43,696 nt of DNA, from NCBI RefSeq assembly GCF_020075705.1, contig NZ_JAIQUM010000047.1:1-43696 (forward strand), in the 5' to 3' direction. The position numbers were made by a program, and so were the translations under genes. Position 1 is the first letter of the stretch. Every line of letters begins with the position of its first letter. Under the pieces are notes generated by a model. That model saw nothing but the letters and a program-made list of their open reading frames with translations. It made no database searches and was not told the origin of the DNA. This DNA comes from Metabacillus rhizolycopersici. Lineage in GTDB: Bacteria > Bacillota > Bacilli > Bacillales > Bacillaceae. Positions 17,495-26,496 of this stretch are shown here, piece after piece.

Positions 17495-17842
17495 TTATTT
17501 TAAGTTGTTCCAGAGACTCGTATTCGAGAGTGAAAAATCGCTCAATAAGCTGTCCACTTCAATATGCAATAGATCCTTTATCATTTGCATCGACTTCTTA
17601 ATATCCGTCAAATTAATAAAGAGCCGCTTATGATTTTCAATTAAATAAGTAAAATATTGCTCAACACATAGTTTATCAACCTGGTCGATCCTTTTGATTG
17701 CTGAATAATTTGCTAAATACATGCAAAAGAGTCTGATCCATTTACTTGAACTAGCAGGTGTATGAGACGTTGAATTTTTTTTACTTAACTCAGTTATCAA
17801 ACGTTGATAAATCTGTTCCTTCTGATAGCTAGACTTTTTCAT
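17495..17842 (-). CDS. swrA: swarming motility master regulator SwrA
   Basis: The 115-residue protein matches SwrA, which works with DegU~P to raise fla/che operon expression. The family core is clear: 'YLIENHKRLFINLTDIKKSM' and 'LLSDFSLSNTSLWNN'. The start is ATG 17842, with AAAGGCGGG upstream; a GTG 24 nt earlier would precede the ribosome site. Codons for Ser-Lys-Lys-Asn near residue 20 contain a run of eight A residues. In B. subtilis swrA switches off and on by slippage in an A8 tract located elsewhere in the gene. The frame is intact here. It lies between minJ and ctpB, the conserved position. Confidence 0.9.
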   Translation of the reverse strand: MKKSSYQKEQIYQRLITELSKKNSTSHTPASSSKWIRLFCMYLANYSAIKRIDQVDKLCVEQYFTYLIENHKRLFINLTDIKKSMQMIKDLLHIEVDSLLSDFSLSNTSLWNNLK

Positions 17843-17955
17843 CCTGAATATCCCGCCTTTCTCCACTTTACGGAAGTCTACTGAACAATGTTTCTATACT
17901 AATTCGGACCAATCGTCACTTTTACGTCCTCTTTTGTTGAAAATCGTTTCGCAAG

Positions 17956-18090
17956 AAAAACGCAAGCGCTTTGTTCAGACTCGGGCATAGCATAAGACGC
18001 TTTTGAATAGAAGGTGTACTTTGCCTTCAATTCAAAAGCGACTGTAGACTCAAGAGGGGCTGGACGCTTGCGCTGGACACGAAAACTAAG
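17956..18090 (+). repeat. R-family palindromic repeat R1
   Basis: Outer arms CGCAAGCGC and GCGCTTGCG-type sequence enclose a stem GCTTTTGAAT/ATTCAAAAGC with an AAGG/CCTT inner stem. This copy lacks the GAACGC hairpin module found in R2, R4 and R5. It ends in GGACACGAAAACTA, an ending shared with R2 and R5. Confidence 0.7.
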
Positions 18091-18162
18091 TCAAAAAATT
18101 TATACTTTATCCTTCACAAAAGGCTAAAAGAGACTGACGTATTGATCAGCCTCTTTGATTGC

Positions 18163-19620
18163 TTATTTAAACAACGCCTTCATTGCCATTTTTAGTTGGA
18201 GATCATTCTCATCTTTTGCTTTTAGTTCATCAATTTTTGTATTCATCGTATCCGCGGTTTGAATATCGATTTTTCCACTCAGCGGCAGCTCATTTATTTG
18301 CTGAAAGGCCTTTACAGCTGTTTCTGTTTCCTCGCTAAAATAACCATCTTCTCTTCCTGGTTCGAAGCCTAGGCCTTTTAACACTAATTGTGCCGTTTTG
18401 ACTTGGTCATTGTTCATGTCTAACACTAAGCTTTTTTCCAACTGAAGTGGACTAAGTTGGAAAATCGGAGGCTGTTCAACTTTCATTGTCGGTTCAACAC
18501 CTTTTTTATGAATCCAGTTCCCTTCAGGTGTTAACCATTTATAAAGCGTTAGTTTTATGTTGCTTCCATCTCCCATTGGCACCGCTTGTTGAACGGTTCC
18601 TTTTCCAAACGAGGTTTCGCCAACTAGTTCATAATCGGATGCTTCCTTTAAAGCCCCAGCAAGAATTTCAGATGCTGATGCACTTCCCTTATCAATTAAG
18701 ACAGTAATAGGGTATTCCTTTTTCTTAGACAGCTTTGAGAAATAACGTTTTTTATCTCCGTTACGCTCTTCGATTTGGATGTAAGGATGGTCCTTTGTCA
18801 CAAATTGCTTTAAGATTTCTTCTACACTTTGCAAATAACCACCAGGATTTCCCCGGACATCTAAGACGAGCCCTTTAATTTGCTCTTCTTCTAATTTCGT
18901 TAAACTTTTTTGAAAATCCTTTGCCGTGTTTTCTGAAAAAGTAGTAATTTGAATGTAGCCAACCTTTTTCCCATCTTGCTCTTTCGTAGACGCAAACACT
19001 GTTTCAAGTGGAATCTCATCGCGCACTACGTCAAACGAAAGCTTTTCTTTTGAATTTGGCCGTATTACTTCAATCGCAACCTTAGTTCCCTTTTTTCCAC
19101 GGATTTTCAACACCGTCTCATTCAAGCCTAGGCCTTCAACGTTATCACCATCTATGCTAACAATTTGGTCATTTGGTCGAAGTCCAGCCTTTTCTGCCGG
19201 GGAACCTTTAAAAGGAGAGACAATCGTCACTTTCCCACTTTGCATTCCAACCTCTGCACCAATGCCTTCAAAGGAAGAATCCAATGACTGTGAGAATTGC
19301 TGTGCCGTTTCTTTATCCATGTAGACGGAGTACGGATCATCCAACGTCGAGAGCATGCCTTGGATTGCTCCTTCTAACAGCTTCTCTTCGTCTACATCCT
19401 CAACATATTTCGTTGAAATTAATTCAAGTGCTTGTTGAAACTTATCAAACCCCTCAATTTCTGCTGCTTGTTCTTCCGCAGGTGTCACGTTTCCTAGTGT
19501 CGGAATCGCTTCCTCCTCTGTTGGAGCATCAGCGTGAGAAAGCTCACCCCCAACATACATGCCACCTGCGCCAATGACTAAGCCTAGTGCTATCAACAAT
19601 GCGGTTACTCTCTGTTTCAT
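18163..19620 (-). CDS. ctpB: carboxy-terminal processing protease CtpB (S41)
   Basis: The 485-residue protease has an N-terminal membrane anchor/signal segment (about 5-25), an S41 N-terminal helical part, and a PDZ domain (about 95-185, with 'GIGAEVGMQSGKVTIVSPF'). The S41 catalytic domain has serine in 'DKGSASASEILAGAL' and lysine in 'GETSFGKGTVQQA'. A C-terminal peptidoglycan-binding domain (about 395-465) follows. In B. subtilis CtpB acts in the intermembrane space of the forespore, cleaving SpoIVFA to trigger pro-sigma-K processing. AGGAGG lies 6 nt before the ATG. R1 and R2 flank the gene. Confidence 0.93.
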   Translation of the reverse strand: MKQRVTALLIALGLVIGAGGMYVGGELSHADAPTEEEAIPTLGNVTPAEEQAAEIEGFDKFQQALELISTKYVEDVDEEKLLEGAIQGMLSTLDDPYSVYMDKETAQQFSQSLDSSFEGIGAEVGMQSGKVTIVSPFKGSPAEKAGLRPNDQIVSIDGDNVEGLGLNETVLKIRGKKGTKVAIEVIRPNSKEKLSFDVVRDEIPLETVFASTKEQDGKKVGYIQITTFSENTAKDFQKSLTKLEEEQIKGLVLDVRGNPGGYLQSVEEILKQFVTKDHPYIQIEERNGDKKRYFSKLSKKKEYPITVLIDKGSASASEILAGALKEASDYELVGETSFGKGTVQQAVPMGDGSNIKLTLYKWLTPEGNWIHKKGVEPTMKVEQPPIFQLSPLQLEKSLVLDMNNDQVKTAQLVLKGLGFEPGREDGYFSEETETAVKAFQQINELPLSGKIDIQTADTMNTKIDELKAKDENDLQLKMAMKALFK

Positions 19621-19725
19621 CGTCTACCTCCTATTTCCAACGTAGCTAGGTTTATGTAAGACAGCTTCTATTTAGACTTTTTTTAGTATATGCGAAGCTT
19701 GTACAAATCATGTAAAACAATTGAG

Positions 19726-19910
19726 AAAAGCGCAAGCGCCTTGATCAGCCCAAGGCAGGCATAAAACGCACATGAATAGAAGGCGTTCTTTGCCTTCAAT
19801 TCATGTACGTCTTATGACCTCGAGGCAGTTACGAACGCGACGTCCTGTCGCTGTAACTGCACTTGCACGTCCTGTGCTTCGGGGCTAGGCCGCTTGTGCT
19901 AGACACCAAA
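19726..19910 (+). repeat. R-family palindromic repeat R2
   Basis: Outer arms are GCGCAAGCGCC and CCGCTTGTGCT. The first hairpin is ACATGAAT/ATTCATGT. The second is GCAGTTAC/GTAACTGC (19825-19860), enclosing GCGAC-GTCCT-GTCGC. The third is GCAC-GTCCT-GTGC. The arm sequences differ from R1, R4 and R5 but stay complementary. Confidence 0.8.
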
Positions 19911-20230
19911 ACTACGATCAAAAAACTTATACTTTCTTATCTTGTGAGAAATACGGAAGGTCGTTACTAAAACATTGGCAAGCGATTGGAGCTAGTGAAA
20001 CAGATGTAGGAAAATCAACGTGCGATACGAGTTATTGAGAGGCTAATTTCGTCTGAAGGTGTTTTTTAGATGTAAGAGCTTTTAAACACGTATATACAAA
20101 GGATTTAGATCAATTTAGATAGGAAGTCATGTGTGTAAATACTTAAAAACTGTATTTATGTTGCGAATTCATTAAAATATGAAAAGTGTAGTTCCTCATA
20201 CACAGTTAATAAGGCACGAATCGATTTTTT
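19911..20230. other. intergenic stretch with possible decayed coding sequence
   Basis: Around 19985-20070 one + frame reads RLELVKQM, stop, ENQRAIRVIERLISSEGVF. This resembles a decayed C-terminal coding segment, but I cannot name it. The rest is AT-rich and without recognised structure. Confidence 0.2.
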
Positions 20231-20231
20231 A

Positions 20232-20293
20232 TTAACATTTCTGTAAAGTTAAATTTACATAATTCGTAAATTCCCTTAATTTTGCTCTACTAT
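20232..20293 (+). promoter_or_regulatory. candidate Pho box and -10 of the alkaline phosphatase gene
   Basis: TTAACA (20232) and TTTACA (20254) match the PhoP half-site TT(A/T)ACA and lie 22 bp apart, which is two 11-bp steps. Weaker hexamers GTAAAG and CGTAAA occupy the other steps. TACTAT at 20288 fits a -10 box about 17 bp after the array. Regulation by PhoP under phosphate limitation is an inference. Confidence 0.5.
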
Positions 20294-20333
20294 TATTAAT
20301 TTTATGTTGAAAAATTTCATAGGGGGAATCATA

Positions 20334-21977
20334 GTGAACGTTTCGAAAAAGGTAATCGGCGTGACATTGGCAGGCGCTTTAGTCTTAGGCTCTTTGGGCT
20401 TGGCGAATAATGGAGAAAAGGTTGAAGCTAAAAAAGATCCAACAAAGGCAAAAAACGTCATTATGTTGGTCATGGACGGGACAAGCGCTGGTGCAACAAC
20501 CTTAGCTAGATATTACAAGGGAGAAAAGCTTGCATTGGACGAGATTATGACAGGTGGAGTTAGTACATTTTCTGCAGAGTCTGCCATAACAGATTCAGCT
20601 CCTGCGGCTACAGCATTAGCAACTGGAAACAAATCCAATGATAAATATGTTGGGGTGTTACCGAGTGTAGTTAACTCACCAGGAGTAGATCCATCCTTAA
20701 CTAAAAATGCATTTAAACCAGTAGTAAATGTGCTGGAAGGTGCAAAAGCATCTGGAAAAGCAACAGGGATTATCGCAACATCTGAAATCCAGCATGCAAC
20801 ACCAGCAGGTTTCTCCGCACACGTAGATCAACGTAGTAATTATGATACAATTGCCGAACAACAGGTATATCAAGGGATAGATGTTGTCCTTGGTGGAGGT
20901 AAAGAAGCATTAGAGCTTGGTTCGGGAAAAAATAACCGTAAAGACGGCGAAAACTTAATTGAAGTAATTGAAGAAAAGGGATATGACTTAGTTGAAACAA
21001 AAGACGCTCTTTTGAACTCTAAATCCAAGAAAATTTGGGGTGCTTTTGCTCCAAACGCATTGGCTTATGATTTTGATCGTGAAGAAACAAAACCAGAAGA
21101 ACCAACATTAGCGGATATGACTGGTAAAGCAATTAACACATTATCCAAAGATAAAGATGGCTTTTTCTTATTCGTAGAGGGAAGTAAGGTTGACTGGGCT
21201 GCACATTCCAATGATCCAATTGGAATCATTGGAGACGTATTAGCATTTGATTCAGCAGTAGAAAAAGCATTAGACTTTGCAAAGAAAGACAAAAATACGC
21301 TAGTTATTGCCATTACTGACCATGCTAATAGTGGAATTACAATAGGTAACTTGAATACTTCAAGTTCATATCCATCTATTCCAGTTTCTGCATACATTGA
21401 TCCATTGAAGAAAGCTTCAATGACACTTGAAGGAGCTTTAACAAAATATAATGCCGGAGAGGTTTCACTTACTGAGGCAGCAGCTTTATATGGTTTAGAT
21501 CAGTTATCAAATGAAGAATCAGCAAAGTTAAAAGCGTCTAAAAACTTAGGAAAAACGTTTGTCGAGTTACTTTCAGCACGAGCTAATATCGGCTTTACAA
21601 CAGGTGGTCATACTGGTGAAGATGTATTCTTATACTCTTATGGACCAGGAAATCCAGTAGGATTCATTGACAACACAGATATTGCACATACAATGGCTGC
21701 TTCAATGGGCTTTGATCTGAAAAGGCTTGATAAAAACATGTTCATTAAAGCAAGTGATGCTTTTAAAGGAGCAACGCTAAAAACCGATAATACGGACGGA
21801 AAAAATCCGGTATTAACTGTTAAAAAGGGTAAAAAGGTTGCAGCTTTCCCAGTCAATAAAAATATCATGATCATTAATGGGAAAGAAACGGAATTAAATA
21901 GCATCGTTGTCCAAAGCAAAACAGGTGAATTTTACGTATCAAAAGATACAGTAAATACATTCGAAAAAGCAAAATAA
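20334..21977 (+). CDS. secreted alkaline phosphatase
   Basis: Translation probably starts at GTG 20334, 7 nt after AGGGGG, giving 547 residues. The Sec signal peptide (MNVSKKVIGVTLAGALVLGS) probably ends after VEA. The mature enzyme has the alkaline phosphatase core: metal site 'VIMLVMDGTSAGATT', nucleophile serine in 'ITDSAPAATALATGN', 'SKVDWAAHSNDP', 'AITDHANSGIT' and 'GGHTGEDVFLYSYG'. A C-terminal extension of about 60 residues (from about 490) resembles a copper-amine-oxidase-type N-terminal domain or other small surface domain. It is longer than PhoA/PhoB of B. subtilis (about 460). It scavenges phosphate outside the cell. Confidence 0.9.
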   Translation: MNVSKKVIGVTLAGALVLGSLGLANNGEKVEAKKDPTKAKNVIMLVMDGTSAGATTLARYYKGEKLALDEIMTGGVSTFSAESAITDSAPAATALATGNKSNDKYVGVLPSVVNSPGVDPSLTKNAFKPVVNVLEGAKASGKATGIIATSEIQHATPAGFSAHVDQRSNYDTIAEQQVYQGIDVVLGGGKEALELGSGKNNRKDGENLIEVIEEKGYDLVETKDALLNSKSKKIWGAFAPNALAYDFDREETKPEEPTLADMTGKAINTLSKDKDGFFLFVEGSKVDWAAHSNDPIGIIGDVLAFDSAVEKALDFAKKDKNTLVIAITDHANSGITIGNLNTSSSYPSIPVSAYIDPLKKASMTLEGALTKYNAGEVSLTEAAALYGLDQLSNEESAKLKASKNLGKTFVELLSARANIGFTTGGHTGEDVFLYSYGPGNPVGFIDNTDIAHTMAASMGFDLKRLDKNMFIKASDAFKGATLKTDNTDGKNPVLTVKKGKKVAAFPVNKNIMIINGKETELNSIVVQSKTGEFYVSKDTVNTFEKAK

Positions 21978-21985
21978 GTTCTAAT

Positions 21986-22028
21986 GGGGCAATTGTTGAA
22001 TATGAACAATTGCCCTTCTTTCATTTTT
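21986..22028 (+). terminator. terminator of the alkaline phosphatase gene
   Basis: Perfect stem GGGCAATTGTT/AACAATTGCCC with a 7-nt loop, followed by TTCTTTCATTTTT. Confidence 0.85.
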
Positions 22029-22040
22029 AAACTAAATCAG

Positions 22041-22252
22041 ATAAAGTGATACTTCCATCCGTGGTGGTTTTCTTCATCCCCCACTGATGGTTAGCGAGAC
22101 TTATCACGCTCAGGAACGCCAATCCTGTGGCTTCGCCTGACTTGGACGTCAATCGTTCGTCGGATCTTTACGGGCAGTTATCTCCCACTTATCTTCTTTG
22201 CTTCTCTCCAATCTTTCGTTAAGAGTTTTACTGCCCGTTAAGGTGGGATAAA
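22041..22252 (+). repeat. dual-hairpin element C (long form)
   Basis: A 202-bp core (22046-22247) lies between ATAAA repeats. Hairpin 1 has mismatches (CCGTGGTGG on the left arm). It carries the extra module between the hairpins: TCAGG...CCTGA arms (22110-22140) around a GCC-AATCCT-GTGGC hairpin. Hairpin 2 has intact GGGCAGT/ACTGCCC arms. Confidence 0.8.
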
Positions 22253-22330
22253 CTTTGCCTACATCGTTACCATTTTCGCAAAGTTACATGTTTGCTTTTT
22301 TCATAGATTTCATATCAAAACGTTGCTGAA

Positions 22331-23440
22331 TTATCTCTCTTCTAGTGGAACATAGCTTCTACTCTGTGATCCAACATACTCTGCTCTTGGACGAATTAAA
22401 CGATTATTTGCATACTGTTCAAGAATATGTGCTGTCCAGCCCGAGGTTCTGCTAACGGCAAAGATCGGAGTAAAGAGATCTCTTGCTATCCCTAGACTAT
22501 GATAGGTAGATGCTGAGTAAAAGTCCACGTTAGGAAGAAGCCCTTTTTCTTTTGTAAGGATTTCATCAATTTTGACGGAAATTTCATATAATTTGTCCTG
22601 TCCTTTAAGCGCAGTCAATTCTTTTGACATGCTCTTTAAAAATTTGGCACGTGGATCCCCAGTCTTATAGACGCGATGACCAAATCCCATAATTTTCTTC
22701 TTCTCAGCTATCGCTTGTCGAATATAAAACTCAACATGTTCAATGTCTCCAATTTCCTCTAGCATTTCCATAACAGATTCATTCGCGCCTCCGTGCAAAG
22801 GACCACTTAATGTTCCAATCGCCGATACAACGCCAGTATAAATGTTCGCAAGCGTCCCGACCGTTACACGCGCGGCAAAGGTTGAGGCATTTAGTTCATG
22901 ATCTGCATGAAGGATCAGCGCTGTATCCAATGATTTGATCGCGATCGCCTCAGGGTTTTCACCATTTAACATATATAAGAAGTTTTGAGCAAAGGTAAAC
23001 TCTCGTTTTGGTGATAGGATCTCCTTATCTTCTCTTACACGTTGAATCGCAGCTACTACACTTGAAATCTTTGCTTGTATATTTAATGCCTTGCGAAAAT
23101 TCGCGCTCTCCGACATATCATGTGCATCTGGGTCATACATCTCGAGCGCTGATACAACTGTTCTAAGGATCGCCATTGGGTGAGTATGTTTAGGGAAAGT
23201 TTTTAGTAGGGAAATGATTTCGTCGGGTAAAATACCTTGAGAAGCAAGCTCCTTCTTTAGCTGAGTTAATTGTTCAAATGTAGGCAATTCATCATGCCAC
23301 AGCAAGTAGAGAACCTCTTCGAATCTAGCATGCCTCGCTAATTCATCAATATTGATTCCCCTATAGGTTAGTACACCATCAATAATCGAGCTAATTCCGG
23401 ATTGTGTCGCCACAACCCCTTCTAATCCTGCTGTTGTCAT
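22331..23440 (-). CDS. citrate synthase (CitZ-like)
   Basis: The 369-residue enzyme condenses acetyl-CoA and oxaloacetate (or possibly propionyl-CoA, as in 2-methylcitrate synthase). The catalytic residues are present: His in 'LILHADHELNASTF', His in 'IMGFGHRVYKTGDPRAK' and Asp in 'PNVDFYSASTYHSLGI'. The N-terminus 'GLEGVVATQSGISSIIDG' and the end 'RLIRPRAEY' are like Bacillus CitZ. It is not next to icd/mdh but lies downstream of scoA-scoB on the same strand. This is probably an additional citrate synthase tied to acetoacetate or acetyl-CoA use. GGGAGCG precedes the ATG. Elements D and E occupy the gap to scoB. Confidence 0.92.
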   Translation of the reverse strand: MTTAGLEGVVATQSGISSIIDGVLTYRGINIDELARHARFEEVLYLLWHDELPTFEQLTQLKKELASQGILPDEIISLLKTFPKHTHPMAILRTVVSALEMYDPDAHDMSESANFRKALNIQAKISSVVAAIQRVREDKEILSPKREFTFAQNFLYMLNGENPEAIAIKSLDTALILHADHELNASTFAARVTVGTLANIYTGVVSAIGTLSGPLHGGANESVMEMLEEIGDIEHVEFYIRQAIAEKKKIMGFGHRVYKTGDPRAKFLKSMSKELTALKGQDKLYEISVKIDEILTKEKGLLPNVDFYSASTYHSLGIARDLFTPIFAVSRTSGWTAHILEQYANNRLIRPRAEYVGSQSRSYVPLEER

Positions 23441-23494
23441 AGTAATCGCTCCCTTTTACTGTTATTTATAGTAAAATAGTAAAAATATGAATTG

Positions 23495-23628
23495 GCTATT
23501 CATTCAGCGGGGTTTTCTTTAACCCCACTGAAGACTAGCCAGACCTATCTTCATCTCTTTACGGGTAATGATTGATTCTCCCTGAATCATGGGGTAGGGA
23601 TTTTTCAGCCCGTTAAAAATGAGATAAA
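23495..23628 (+). repeat. divergent dual-hairpin element D
   Basis: This degenerate relative keeps both hairpins with changed sequence: TTCAGCGGGGTT/AACCCCACTGAA flanked by TGGCTA/TAGCCA, then ACGGG...CCCGT with inner TCCCT/AGGGA. It ends GAGATAAA, and that ATAAA is also the left ATAAA of element E. It is an old copy that served as target for E, or half of a tandem pair. Confidence 0.65.
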
Positions 23629-23782
23629 GCGAGACTTCCATCAGTGGGGGTTTTCCTTATCCCCCACTGATGGATAGCGAGACTTATCGGGCTTTTACGG
23701 GCAGTTATCCCCCACTTTCGCCTCTTTGTGATTCACTCAAGCTTAGAGGTGGGGGTATTACTGCCCGTTAATGCGGGATAAA
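23624..23782 (+). repeat. dual-hairpin element E (short form, subtype 1)
   Basis: A 149-bp core (23629-23777) lies between ATAAA repeats and is almost identical to element A. Hairpin 2 has the extended CCCCCAC/GTGGGGG and CCTC/GAGG pairing that marks subtype 1. It sits between scoB and the citrate synthase gene, 17 bp beyond the scoB stop. Confidence 0.85.
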
Positions 23783-23799
23783 AAGACCAGGCAATCTTA

Positions 23800-24450
23800 C
23801 TATTTAGCTAAAAGTTCAGCAGCCACTGTAAACTCTGCTTCTGTTTTTTCTTTTACTTCATCCACAGTCACATCACCTAGCGTTTCAATCAGCACCATAC
23901 CCTCAGGCGTAAAATCAAAAACAGCAAGGTCCGTAATTAATCTGTGCACAACCTGCAGACCAGTGAGAGGCAGTGTACATTCTTTTTTGATTTTCGTTTC
24001 TCCGTGCTTATTCACATGCTCCATAATGACAACGACCCGTTTTGCCCCATTGACAAGGTCCATCGCTCCACCCATTCCTTTGACCATCTTTCCAGGAATC
24101 ATCCAATTGGCGAGATCTCCCTTTTCAGACACTTCCATTCCACCAAGGATGGCAAGGTCGATATGTCCCCCACGTATCATCGCAAACGATTCCGCACTAT
24201 CGAAAAAAGAGGATCCCGGAACCGTCGTTATCGTTTCTTTTCCAGCATTAATTAAATCTGCGTCTTCCTCACCAGACACGGGATAAGGTCCAATCCCAAG
24301 CAAACCATTTTCCGACTGAAGCAATACATTAAAATCTGATGGTATCTCATTTGCAATTAGTGTTGGCATACCGATGCCAAGGTTTACATTCATTCCATCC
24401 TCAATTTCCTGAACTGCTCTTTTTATAATTGCTTGACGTGAATTCATCAT
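23800..24450 (-). CDS. scoB: succinyl-CoA:3-ketoacid CoA-transferase, subunit B
   Basis: The 216-residue beta subunit transfers CoA from succinyl-CoA to acetoacetate together with ScoA, in the cytoplasm. The catalytic glutamate lies in '[20 protein letters not shown]'. Other family segments are '[16 protein letters not shown]', '[15 protein letters not shown]' and '[16 protein letters not shown]'. GGAGTGG lies 6 nt before the ATG. The gene follows scoA on the same strand, separated by element F. Without F the two genes would be about 35 bp apart, as expected for one operon. Confidence 0.92.
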   Translation of the reverse strand: MMNSRQAIIKRAVQEIEDGMNVNLGIGMPTLIANEIPSDFNVLLQSENGLLGIGPYPVSGEEDADLINAGKETITTVPGSSFFDSAESFAMIRGGHIDLAILGGMEVSEKGDLANWMIPGKMVKGMGGAMDLVNGAKRVVVIMEHVNKHGETKIKKECTLPLTGLQVVHRLITDLAVFDFTPEGMVLIETLGDVTVDEVKEKTEAEFTVAAELLAK

Positions 24451-24475
24451 CTACGACCACTCCATTTCCCGAAAA

Positions 24476-24684
24476 TTTGTCCCACCTTAACGGGCAGTAA
24501 AACTCCCACTTCAAGATTAGAGAGAAGCAAAGAAGATAAGTGAGAGATAACTGCCCGTAAAGATCCGACGAACGATTGACGTCCAAGTCAGGCGAAGCCA
24601 CAGGATGTGGCGTTCCTGAGCGTGATAAGTCTCGCTAACCATCAGTGGGGGATGAAGCCCCCACTGATGGAAGTCTCACTTTAT
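24476..24684 (-). repeat. dual-hairpin element F (long form, reverse orientation)
   Basis: A 199-bp core (24481-24679) is the only copy on the minus strand. Its flanks on that strand are ATAAA on the left and ACAAA on the right. It has the extra module TCAGG/CCTGA (24588-24619) around GCCACATCCTGTGGC. It lies inside the scoA-scoB operon; its left ATAAA contains the TAA stop of scoA. Confidence 0.85.
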
Positions 24685-25376
24685 GGTTGAACAACTGTCC
24701 GTCTTTCGATTCGTTTTTGATAATTGGTTCCGACCAATAAGCGTTGTACATAAATCCCTGGTGTATGAATCTCATTTGGATCCAACTCACCTGGTTCAAC
24801 AAGTTCTTCTACTTCTGCAATGGTAATTTTCCCGGCCATTGCAGCCAATGGATTAAAGTTACGAGCTGTTTTCCGGTATACAAGATTTCCAAGCTTATCA
24901 GCTTTCCAGGCCTTTACAAGTGCAAAGTCACAAACAATGCCTTCTTCAAGTAAATATGTTTTTCCGTTAAATTCTTTCGTTTCTTTGCCCTCAGCGATTG
25001 GCGTCCCAACACCTGTCGCAGTATAAAAACCTGGAATACCTGCTCCGCCCGCTCTCATGCGTTCAGCAAGCGTACCTTGTGGCGTCAATTCAACTTCTAG
25101 TTCGCCACTTAAATATTGCTGTTCGAAGATTTTGTTTTCCCCAACGTACGAGGCAACCATTTTTTTAATTTGTTTATTTGCAAGGAGAAGACCAAGACCC
25201 CAATCATCCACTCCACAGTTATTACTATAAACCGTTAAATCCTTTGTTCCTTGTTCCCGAAGTGCCTGTATCGCCATTTCCGGAATTCCGGATAGACCGA
25301 AGCCACCCACAACAATTGATGCTCCGTCTCGAATGTCTGAAACTGCTTCTGAAAATGAACTTATGATTTTCCCCAT
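24681..25376 (-). CDS. scoA: succinyl-CoA:3-ketoacid CoA-transferase, subunit A
   Basis: The 231-residue alpha subunit is the partner of ScoB. It has the CoA-binding glycine-rich loop '[19 protein letters not shown]', '[20 protein letters not shown]', '[20 protein letters not shown]' and '[15 protein letters not shown]'. The ATG at 25376 follows GGGGAGG by 7 nt; upstream in-frame codons are intergenic. The C-terminus ends at RRTVVQP, a few residues shorter than B. subtilis ScoA. Deleting element F leaves the same TAA stop, so the element did not shorten the protein. The gene is divergent from a LysR regulator that probably controls it. Confidence 0.92.
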   Translation of the reverse strand: MGKIISSFSEAVSDIRDGASIVVGGFGLSGIPEMAIQALREQGTKDLTVYSNNCGVDDWGLGLLLANKQIKKMVASYVGENKIFEQQYLSGELEVELTPQGTLAERMRAGGAGIPGFYTATGVGTPIAEGKETKEFNGKTYLLEEGIVCDFALVKAWKADKLGNLVYRKTARNFNPLAAMAGKITIAEVEELVEPGELDPNEIHTPGIYVQRLLVGTNYQKRIERRTVVQP

Positions 25377-25449
25377 AAAAATACCTCCCCTATTTATCCT
25401 TATATGTAAGAGTTTACATTTTGCTATTCTATAAGTAAAATACATATAG

Positions 25450-25478
25450 AGAATAAACTTTATTCTTATATTGAATAA
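25450..25478. promoter_or_regulatory. LysR-type operator between scoA and its regulator
   Basis: AGAATAAA-C-TTTATTCT (25450-25466) is a near-perfect palindrome. It overlaps TTATTC-N7-GAATAA (25460-25478), which also fits the T-N11-A rule for LysR regulators. The site lies just upstream of the lysR start and about 75 bp from the scoA start, so it could serve both promoters. Confidence 0.6.
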
Positions 25479-25494
25479 ATATAGGAGGATTGTG

Positions 25495-26376
25495 ATGGAA
25501 CTACGTGATATAAAATCATTCATCGGTGTTGCAGATCACAAAAGCTTTACAAAAGCAGCAGAGCATTCTTATTTGTCACAGCCGTCGTTAAGTAAAGCTG
25601 TTAAAAAGCTTGAAGATGAGCTACATGTTGAACTGTTCGATCGCTCGACCCGTTACCTACGCTTAACAGATGCTGGGCAAATTGTATATACACAAGGGAA
25701 AAAAACACTTGCGGCATTAACAGAGCTAACGACTTTGCTGGACGAGCTTACTGATGGCGAAGCCGGTGAGATAAAGATGGGGGTTCCACCACTCATCGGG
25801 ACTCTTTTCTTTCCAAAGATTGCCCGATTATTTCACGAACAATATCCGAATGTAACACTTGAGCTGATTGAAATGGGTGCAAAAATCATCGAACAGCTTG
25901 TCAAAGAAGGTCAGATTGACGTCGGCCTAATTGTCCTACCAGTAGACGAAACTGCATTCAACATTTATCCCTTCATCACAGACGATTTTGTCCTATACGT
26001 TCACCAAGACCACCCACTTGCTAGAAAAAACGCTGTTTCTTTATCTGAATTGAAAGACGAGAAATTCATAGTGTTCTCAGAGCATTTTTCACTGCATGAC
26101 CATATTATTAATGCGTGCAAAGAAGCGGGATTTACCCCCTCTATTTCATATGAAAGTTCCCAATGGGATTTAATTCTAGAGCTCGTTGCTTCTAAACTCG
26201 GTATTGCCTTGCTACCAAATTCTATTTTTGAAAAACAAAACAATCCATCAATAAAGACAATCCCGCTTCAAGCACCCTCACTTCTCTGGAAATTAGGCGT
26301 CATTACCAAAAAGGAATCCTATCATTCATTCGCACTTAGAAGATTACTAGAAATTATCAAAAAAGACCTTAATTAA
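25495..26376 (+). CDS. LysR-family transcriptional regulator
   Basis: The 293-residue regulator has an N-terminal winged HTH ('[20 protein letters not shown]', '[20 protein letters not shown]', '[15 protein letters not shown]') and a periplasmic-binding-like effector domain (about 90-290). The start is ATG 25495, with AGGAGG 6 nt upstream. It is divergent from scoA with a palindromic operator between them. It most likely senses a metabolite of acetoacetate or acyl-CoA degradation and activates scoAB and perhaps citrate synthase; the effector is unknown. It is related by overall pattern to CynR/CysL-type regulators. Confidence 0.9.
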   Translation: MELRDIKSFIGVADHKSFTKAAEHSYLSQPSLSKAVKKLEDELHVELFDRSTRYLRLTDAGQIVYTQGKKTLAALTELTTLLDELTDGEAGEIKMGVPPLIGTLFFPKIARLFHEQYPNVTLELIEMGAKIIEQLVKEGQIDVGLIVLPVDETAFNIYPFITDDFVLYVHQDHPLARKNAVSLSELKDEKFIVFSEHFSLHDHIINACKEAGFTPSISYESSQWDLILELVASKLGIALLPNSIFEKQNNPSIKTIPLQAPSLLWKLGVITKKESYHSFALRRLLEIIKKDLN

Positions 26377-26452
26377 TCTATTTCTAGTTCCCGTTATGAA
26401 AGCTTATTTGTTTATTTGAAGTAGGTGTTTTTCAAAATGTCTATGGTACGCC

Positions 26453-26490
26453 AAAATCCCGCTAAAACATTAAGTTTAGCGGGATTTTAA
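26453..26490 (+). terminator. terminator of the lysR gene
   Basis: Perfect 14-bp stem AAAATCCCGCTAAA/TTTAGCGGGATTTT with an 8-nt loop. It ends 7 bp before element G. Confidence 0.85.
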
Positions 26491-26496
26491 TTCGTT

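Noticed and set aside
24681..24690. Element F truncating ScoA
   Set aside because: Removing F and one ATAAA still leaves TAA at the same codon, so the short C-terminus is not caused by the element.
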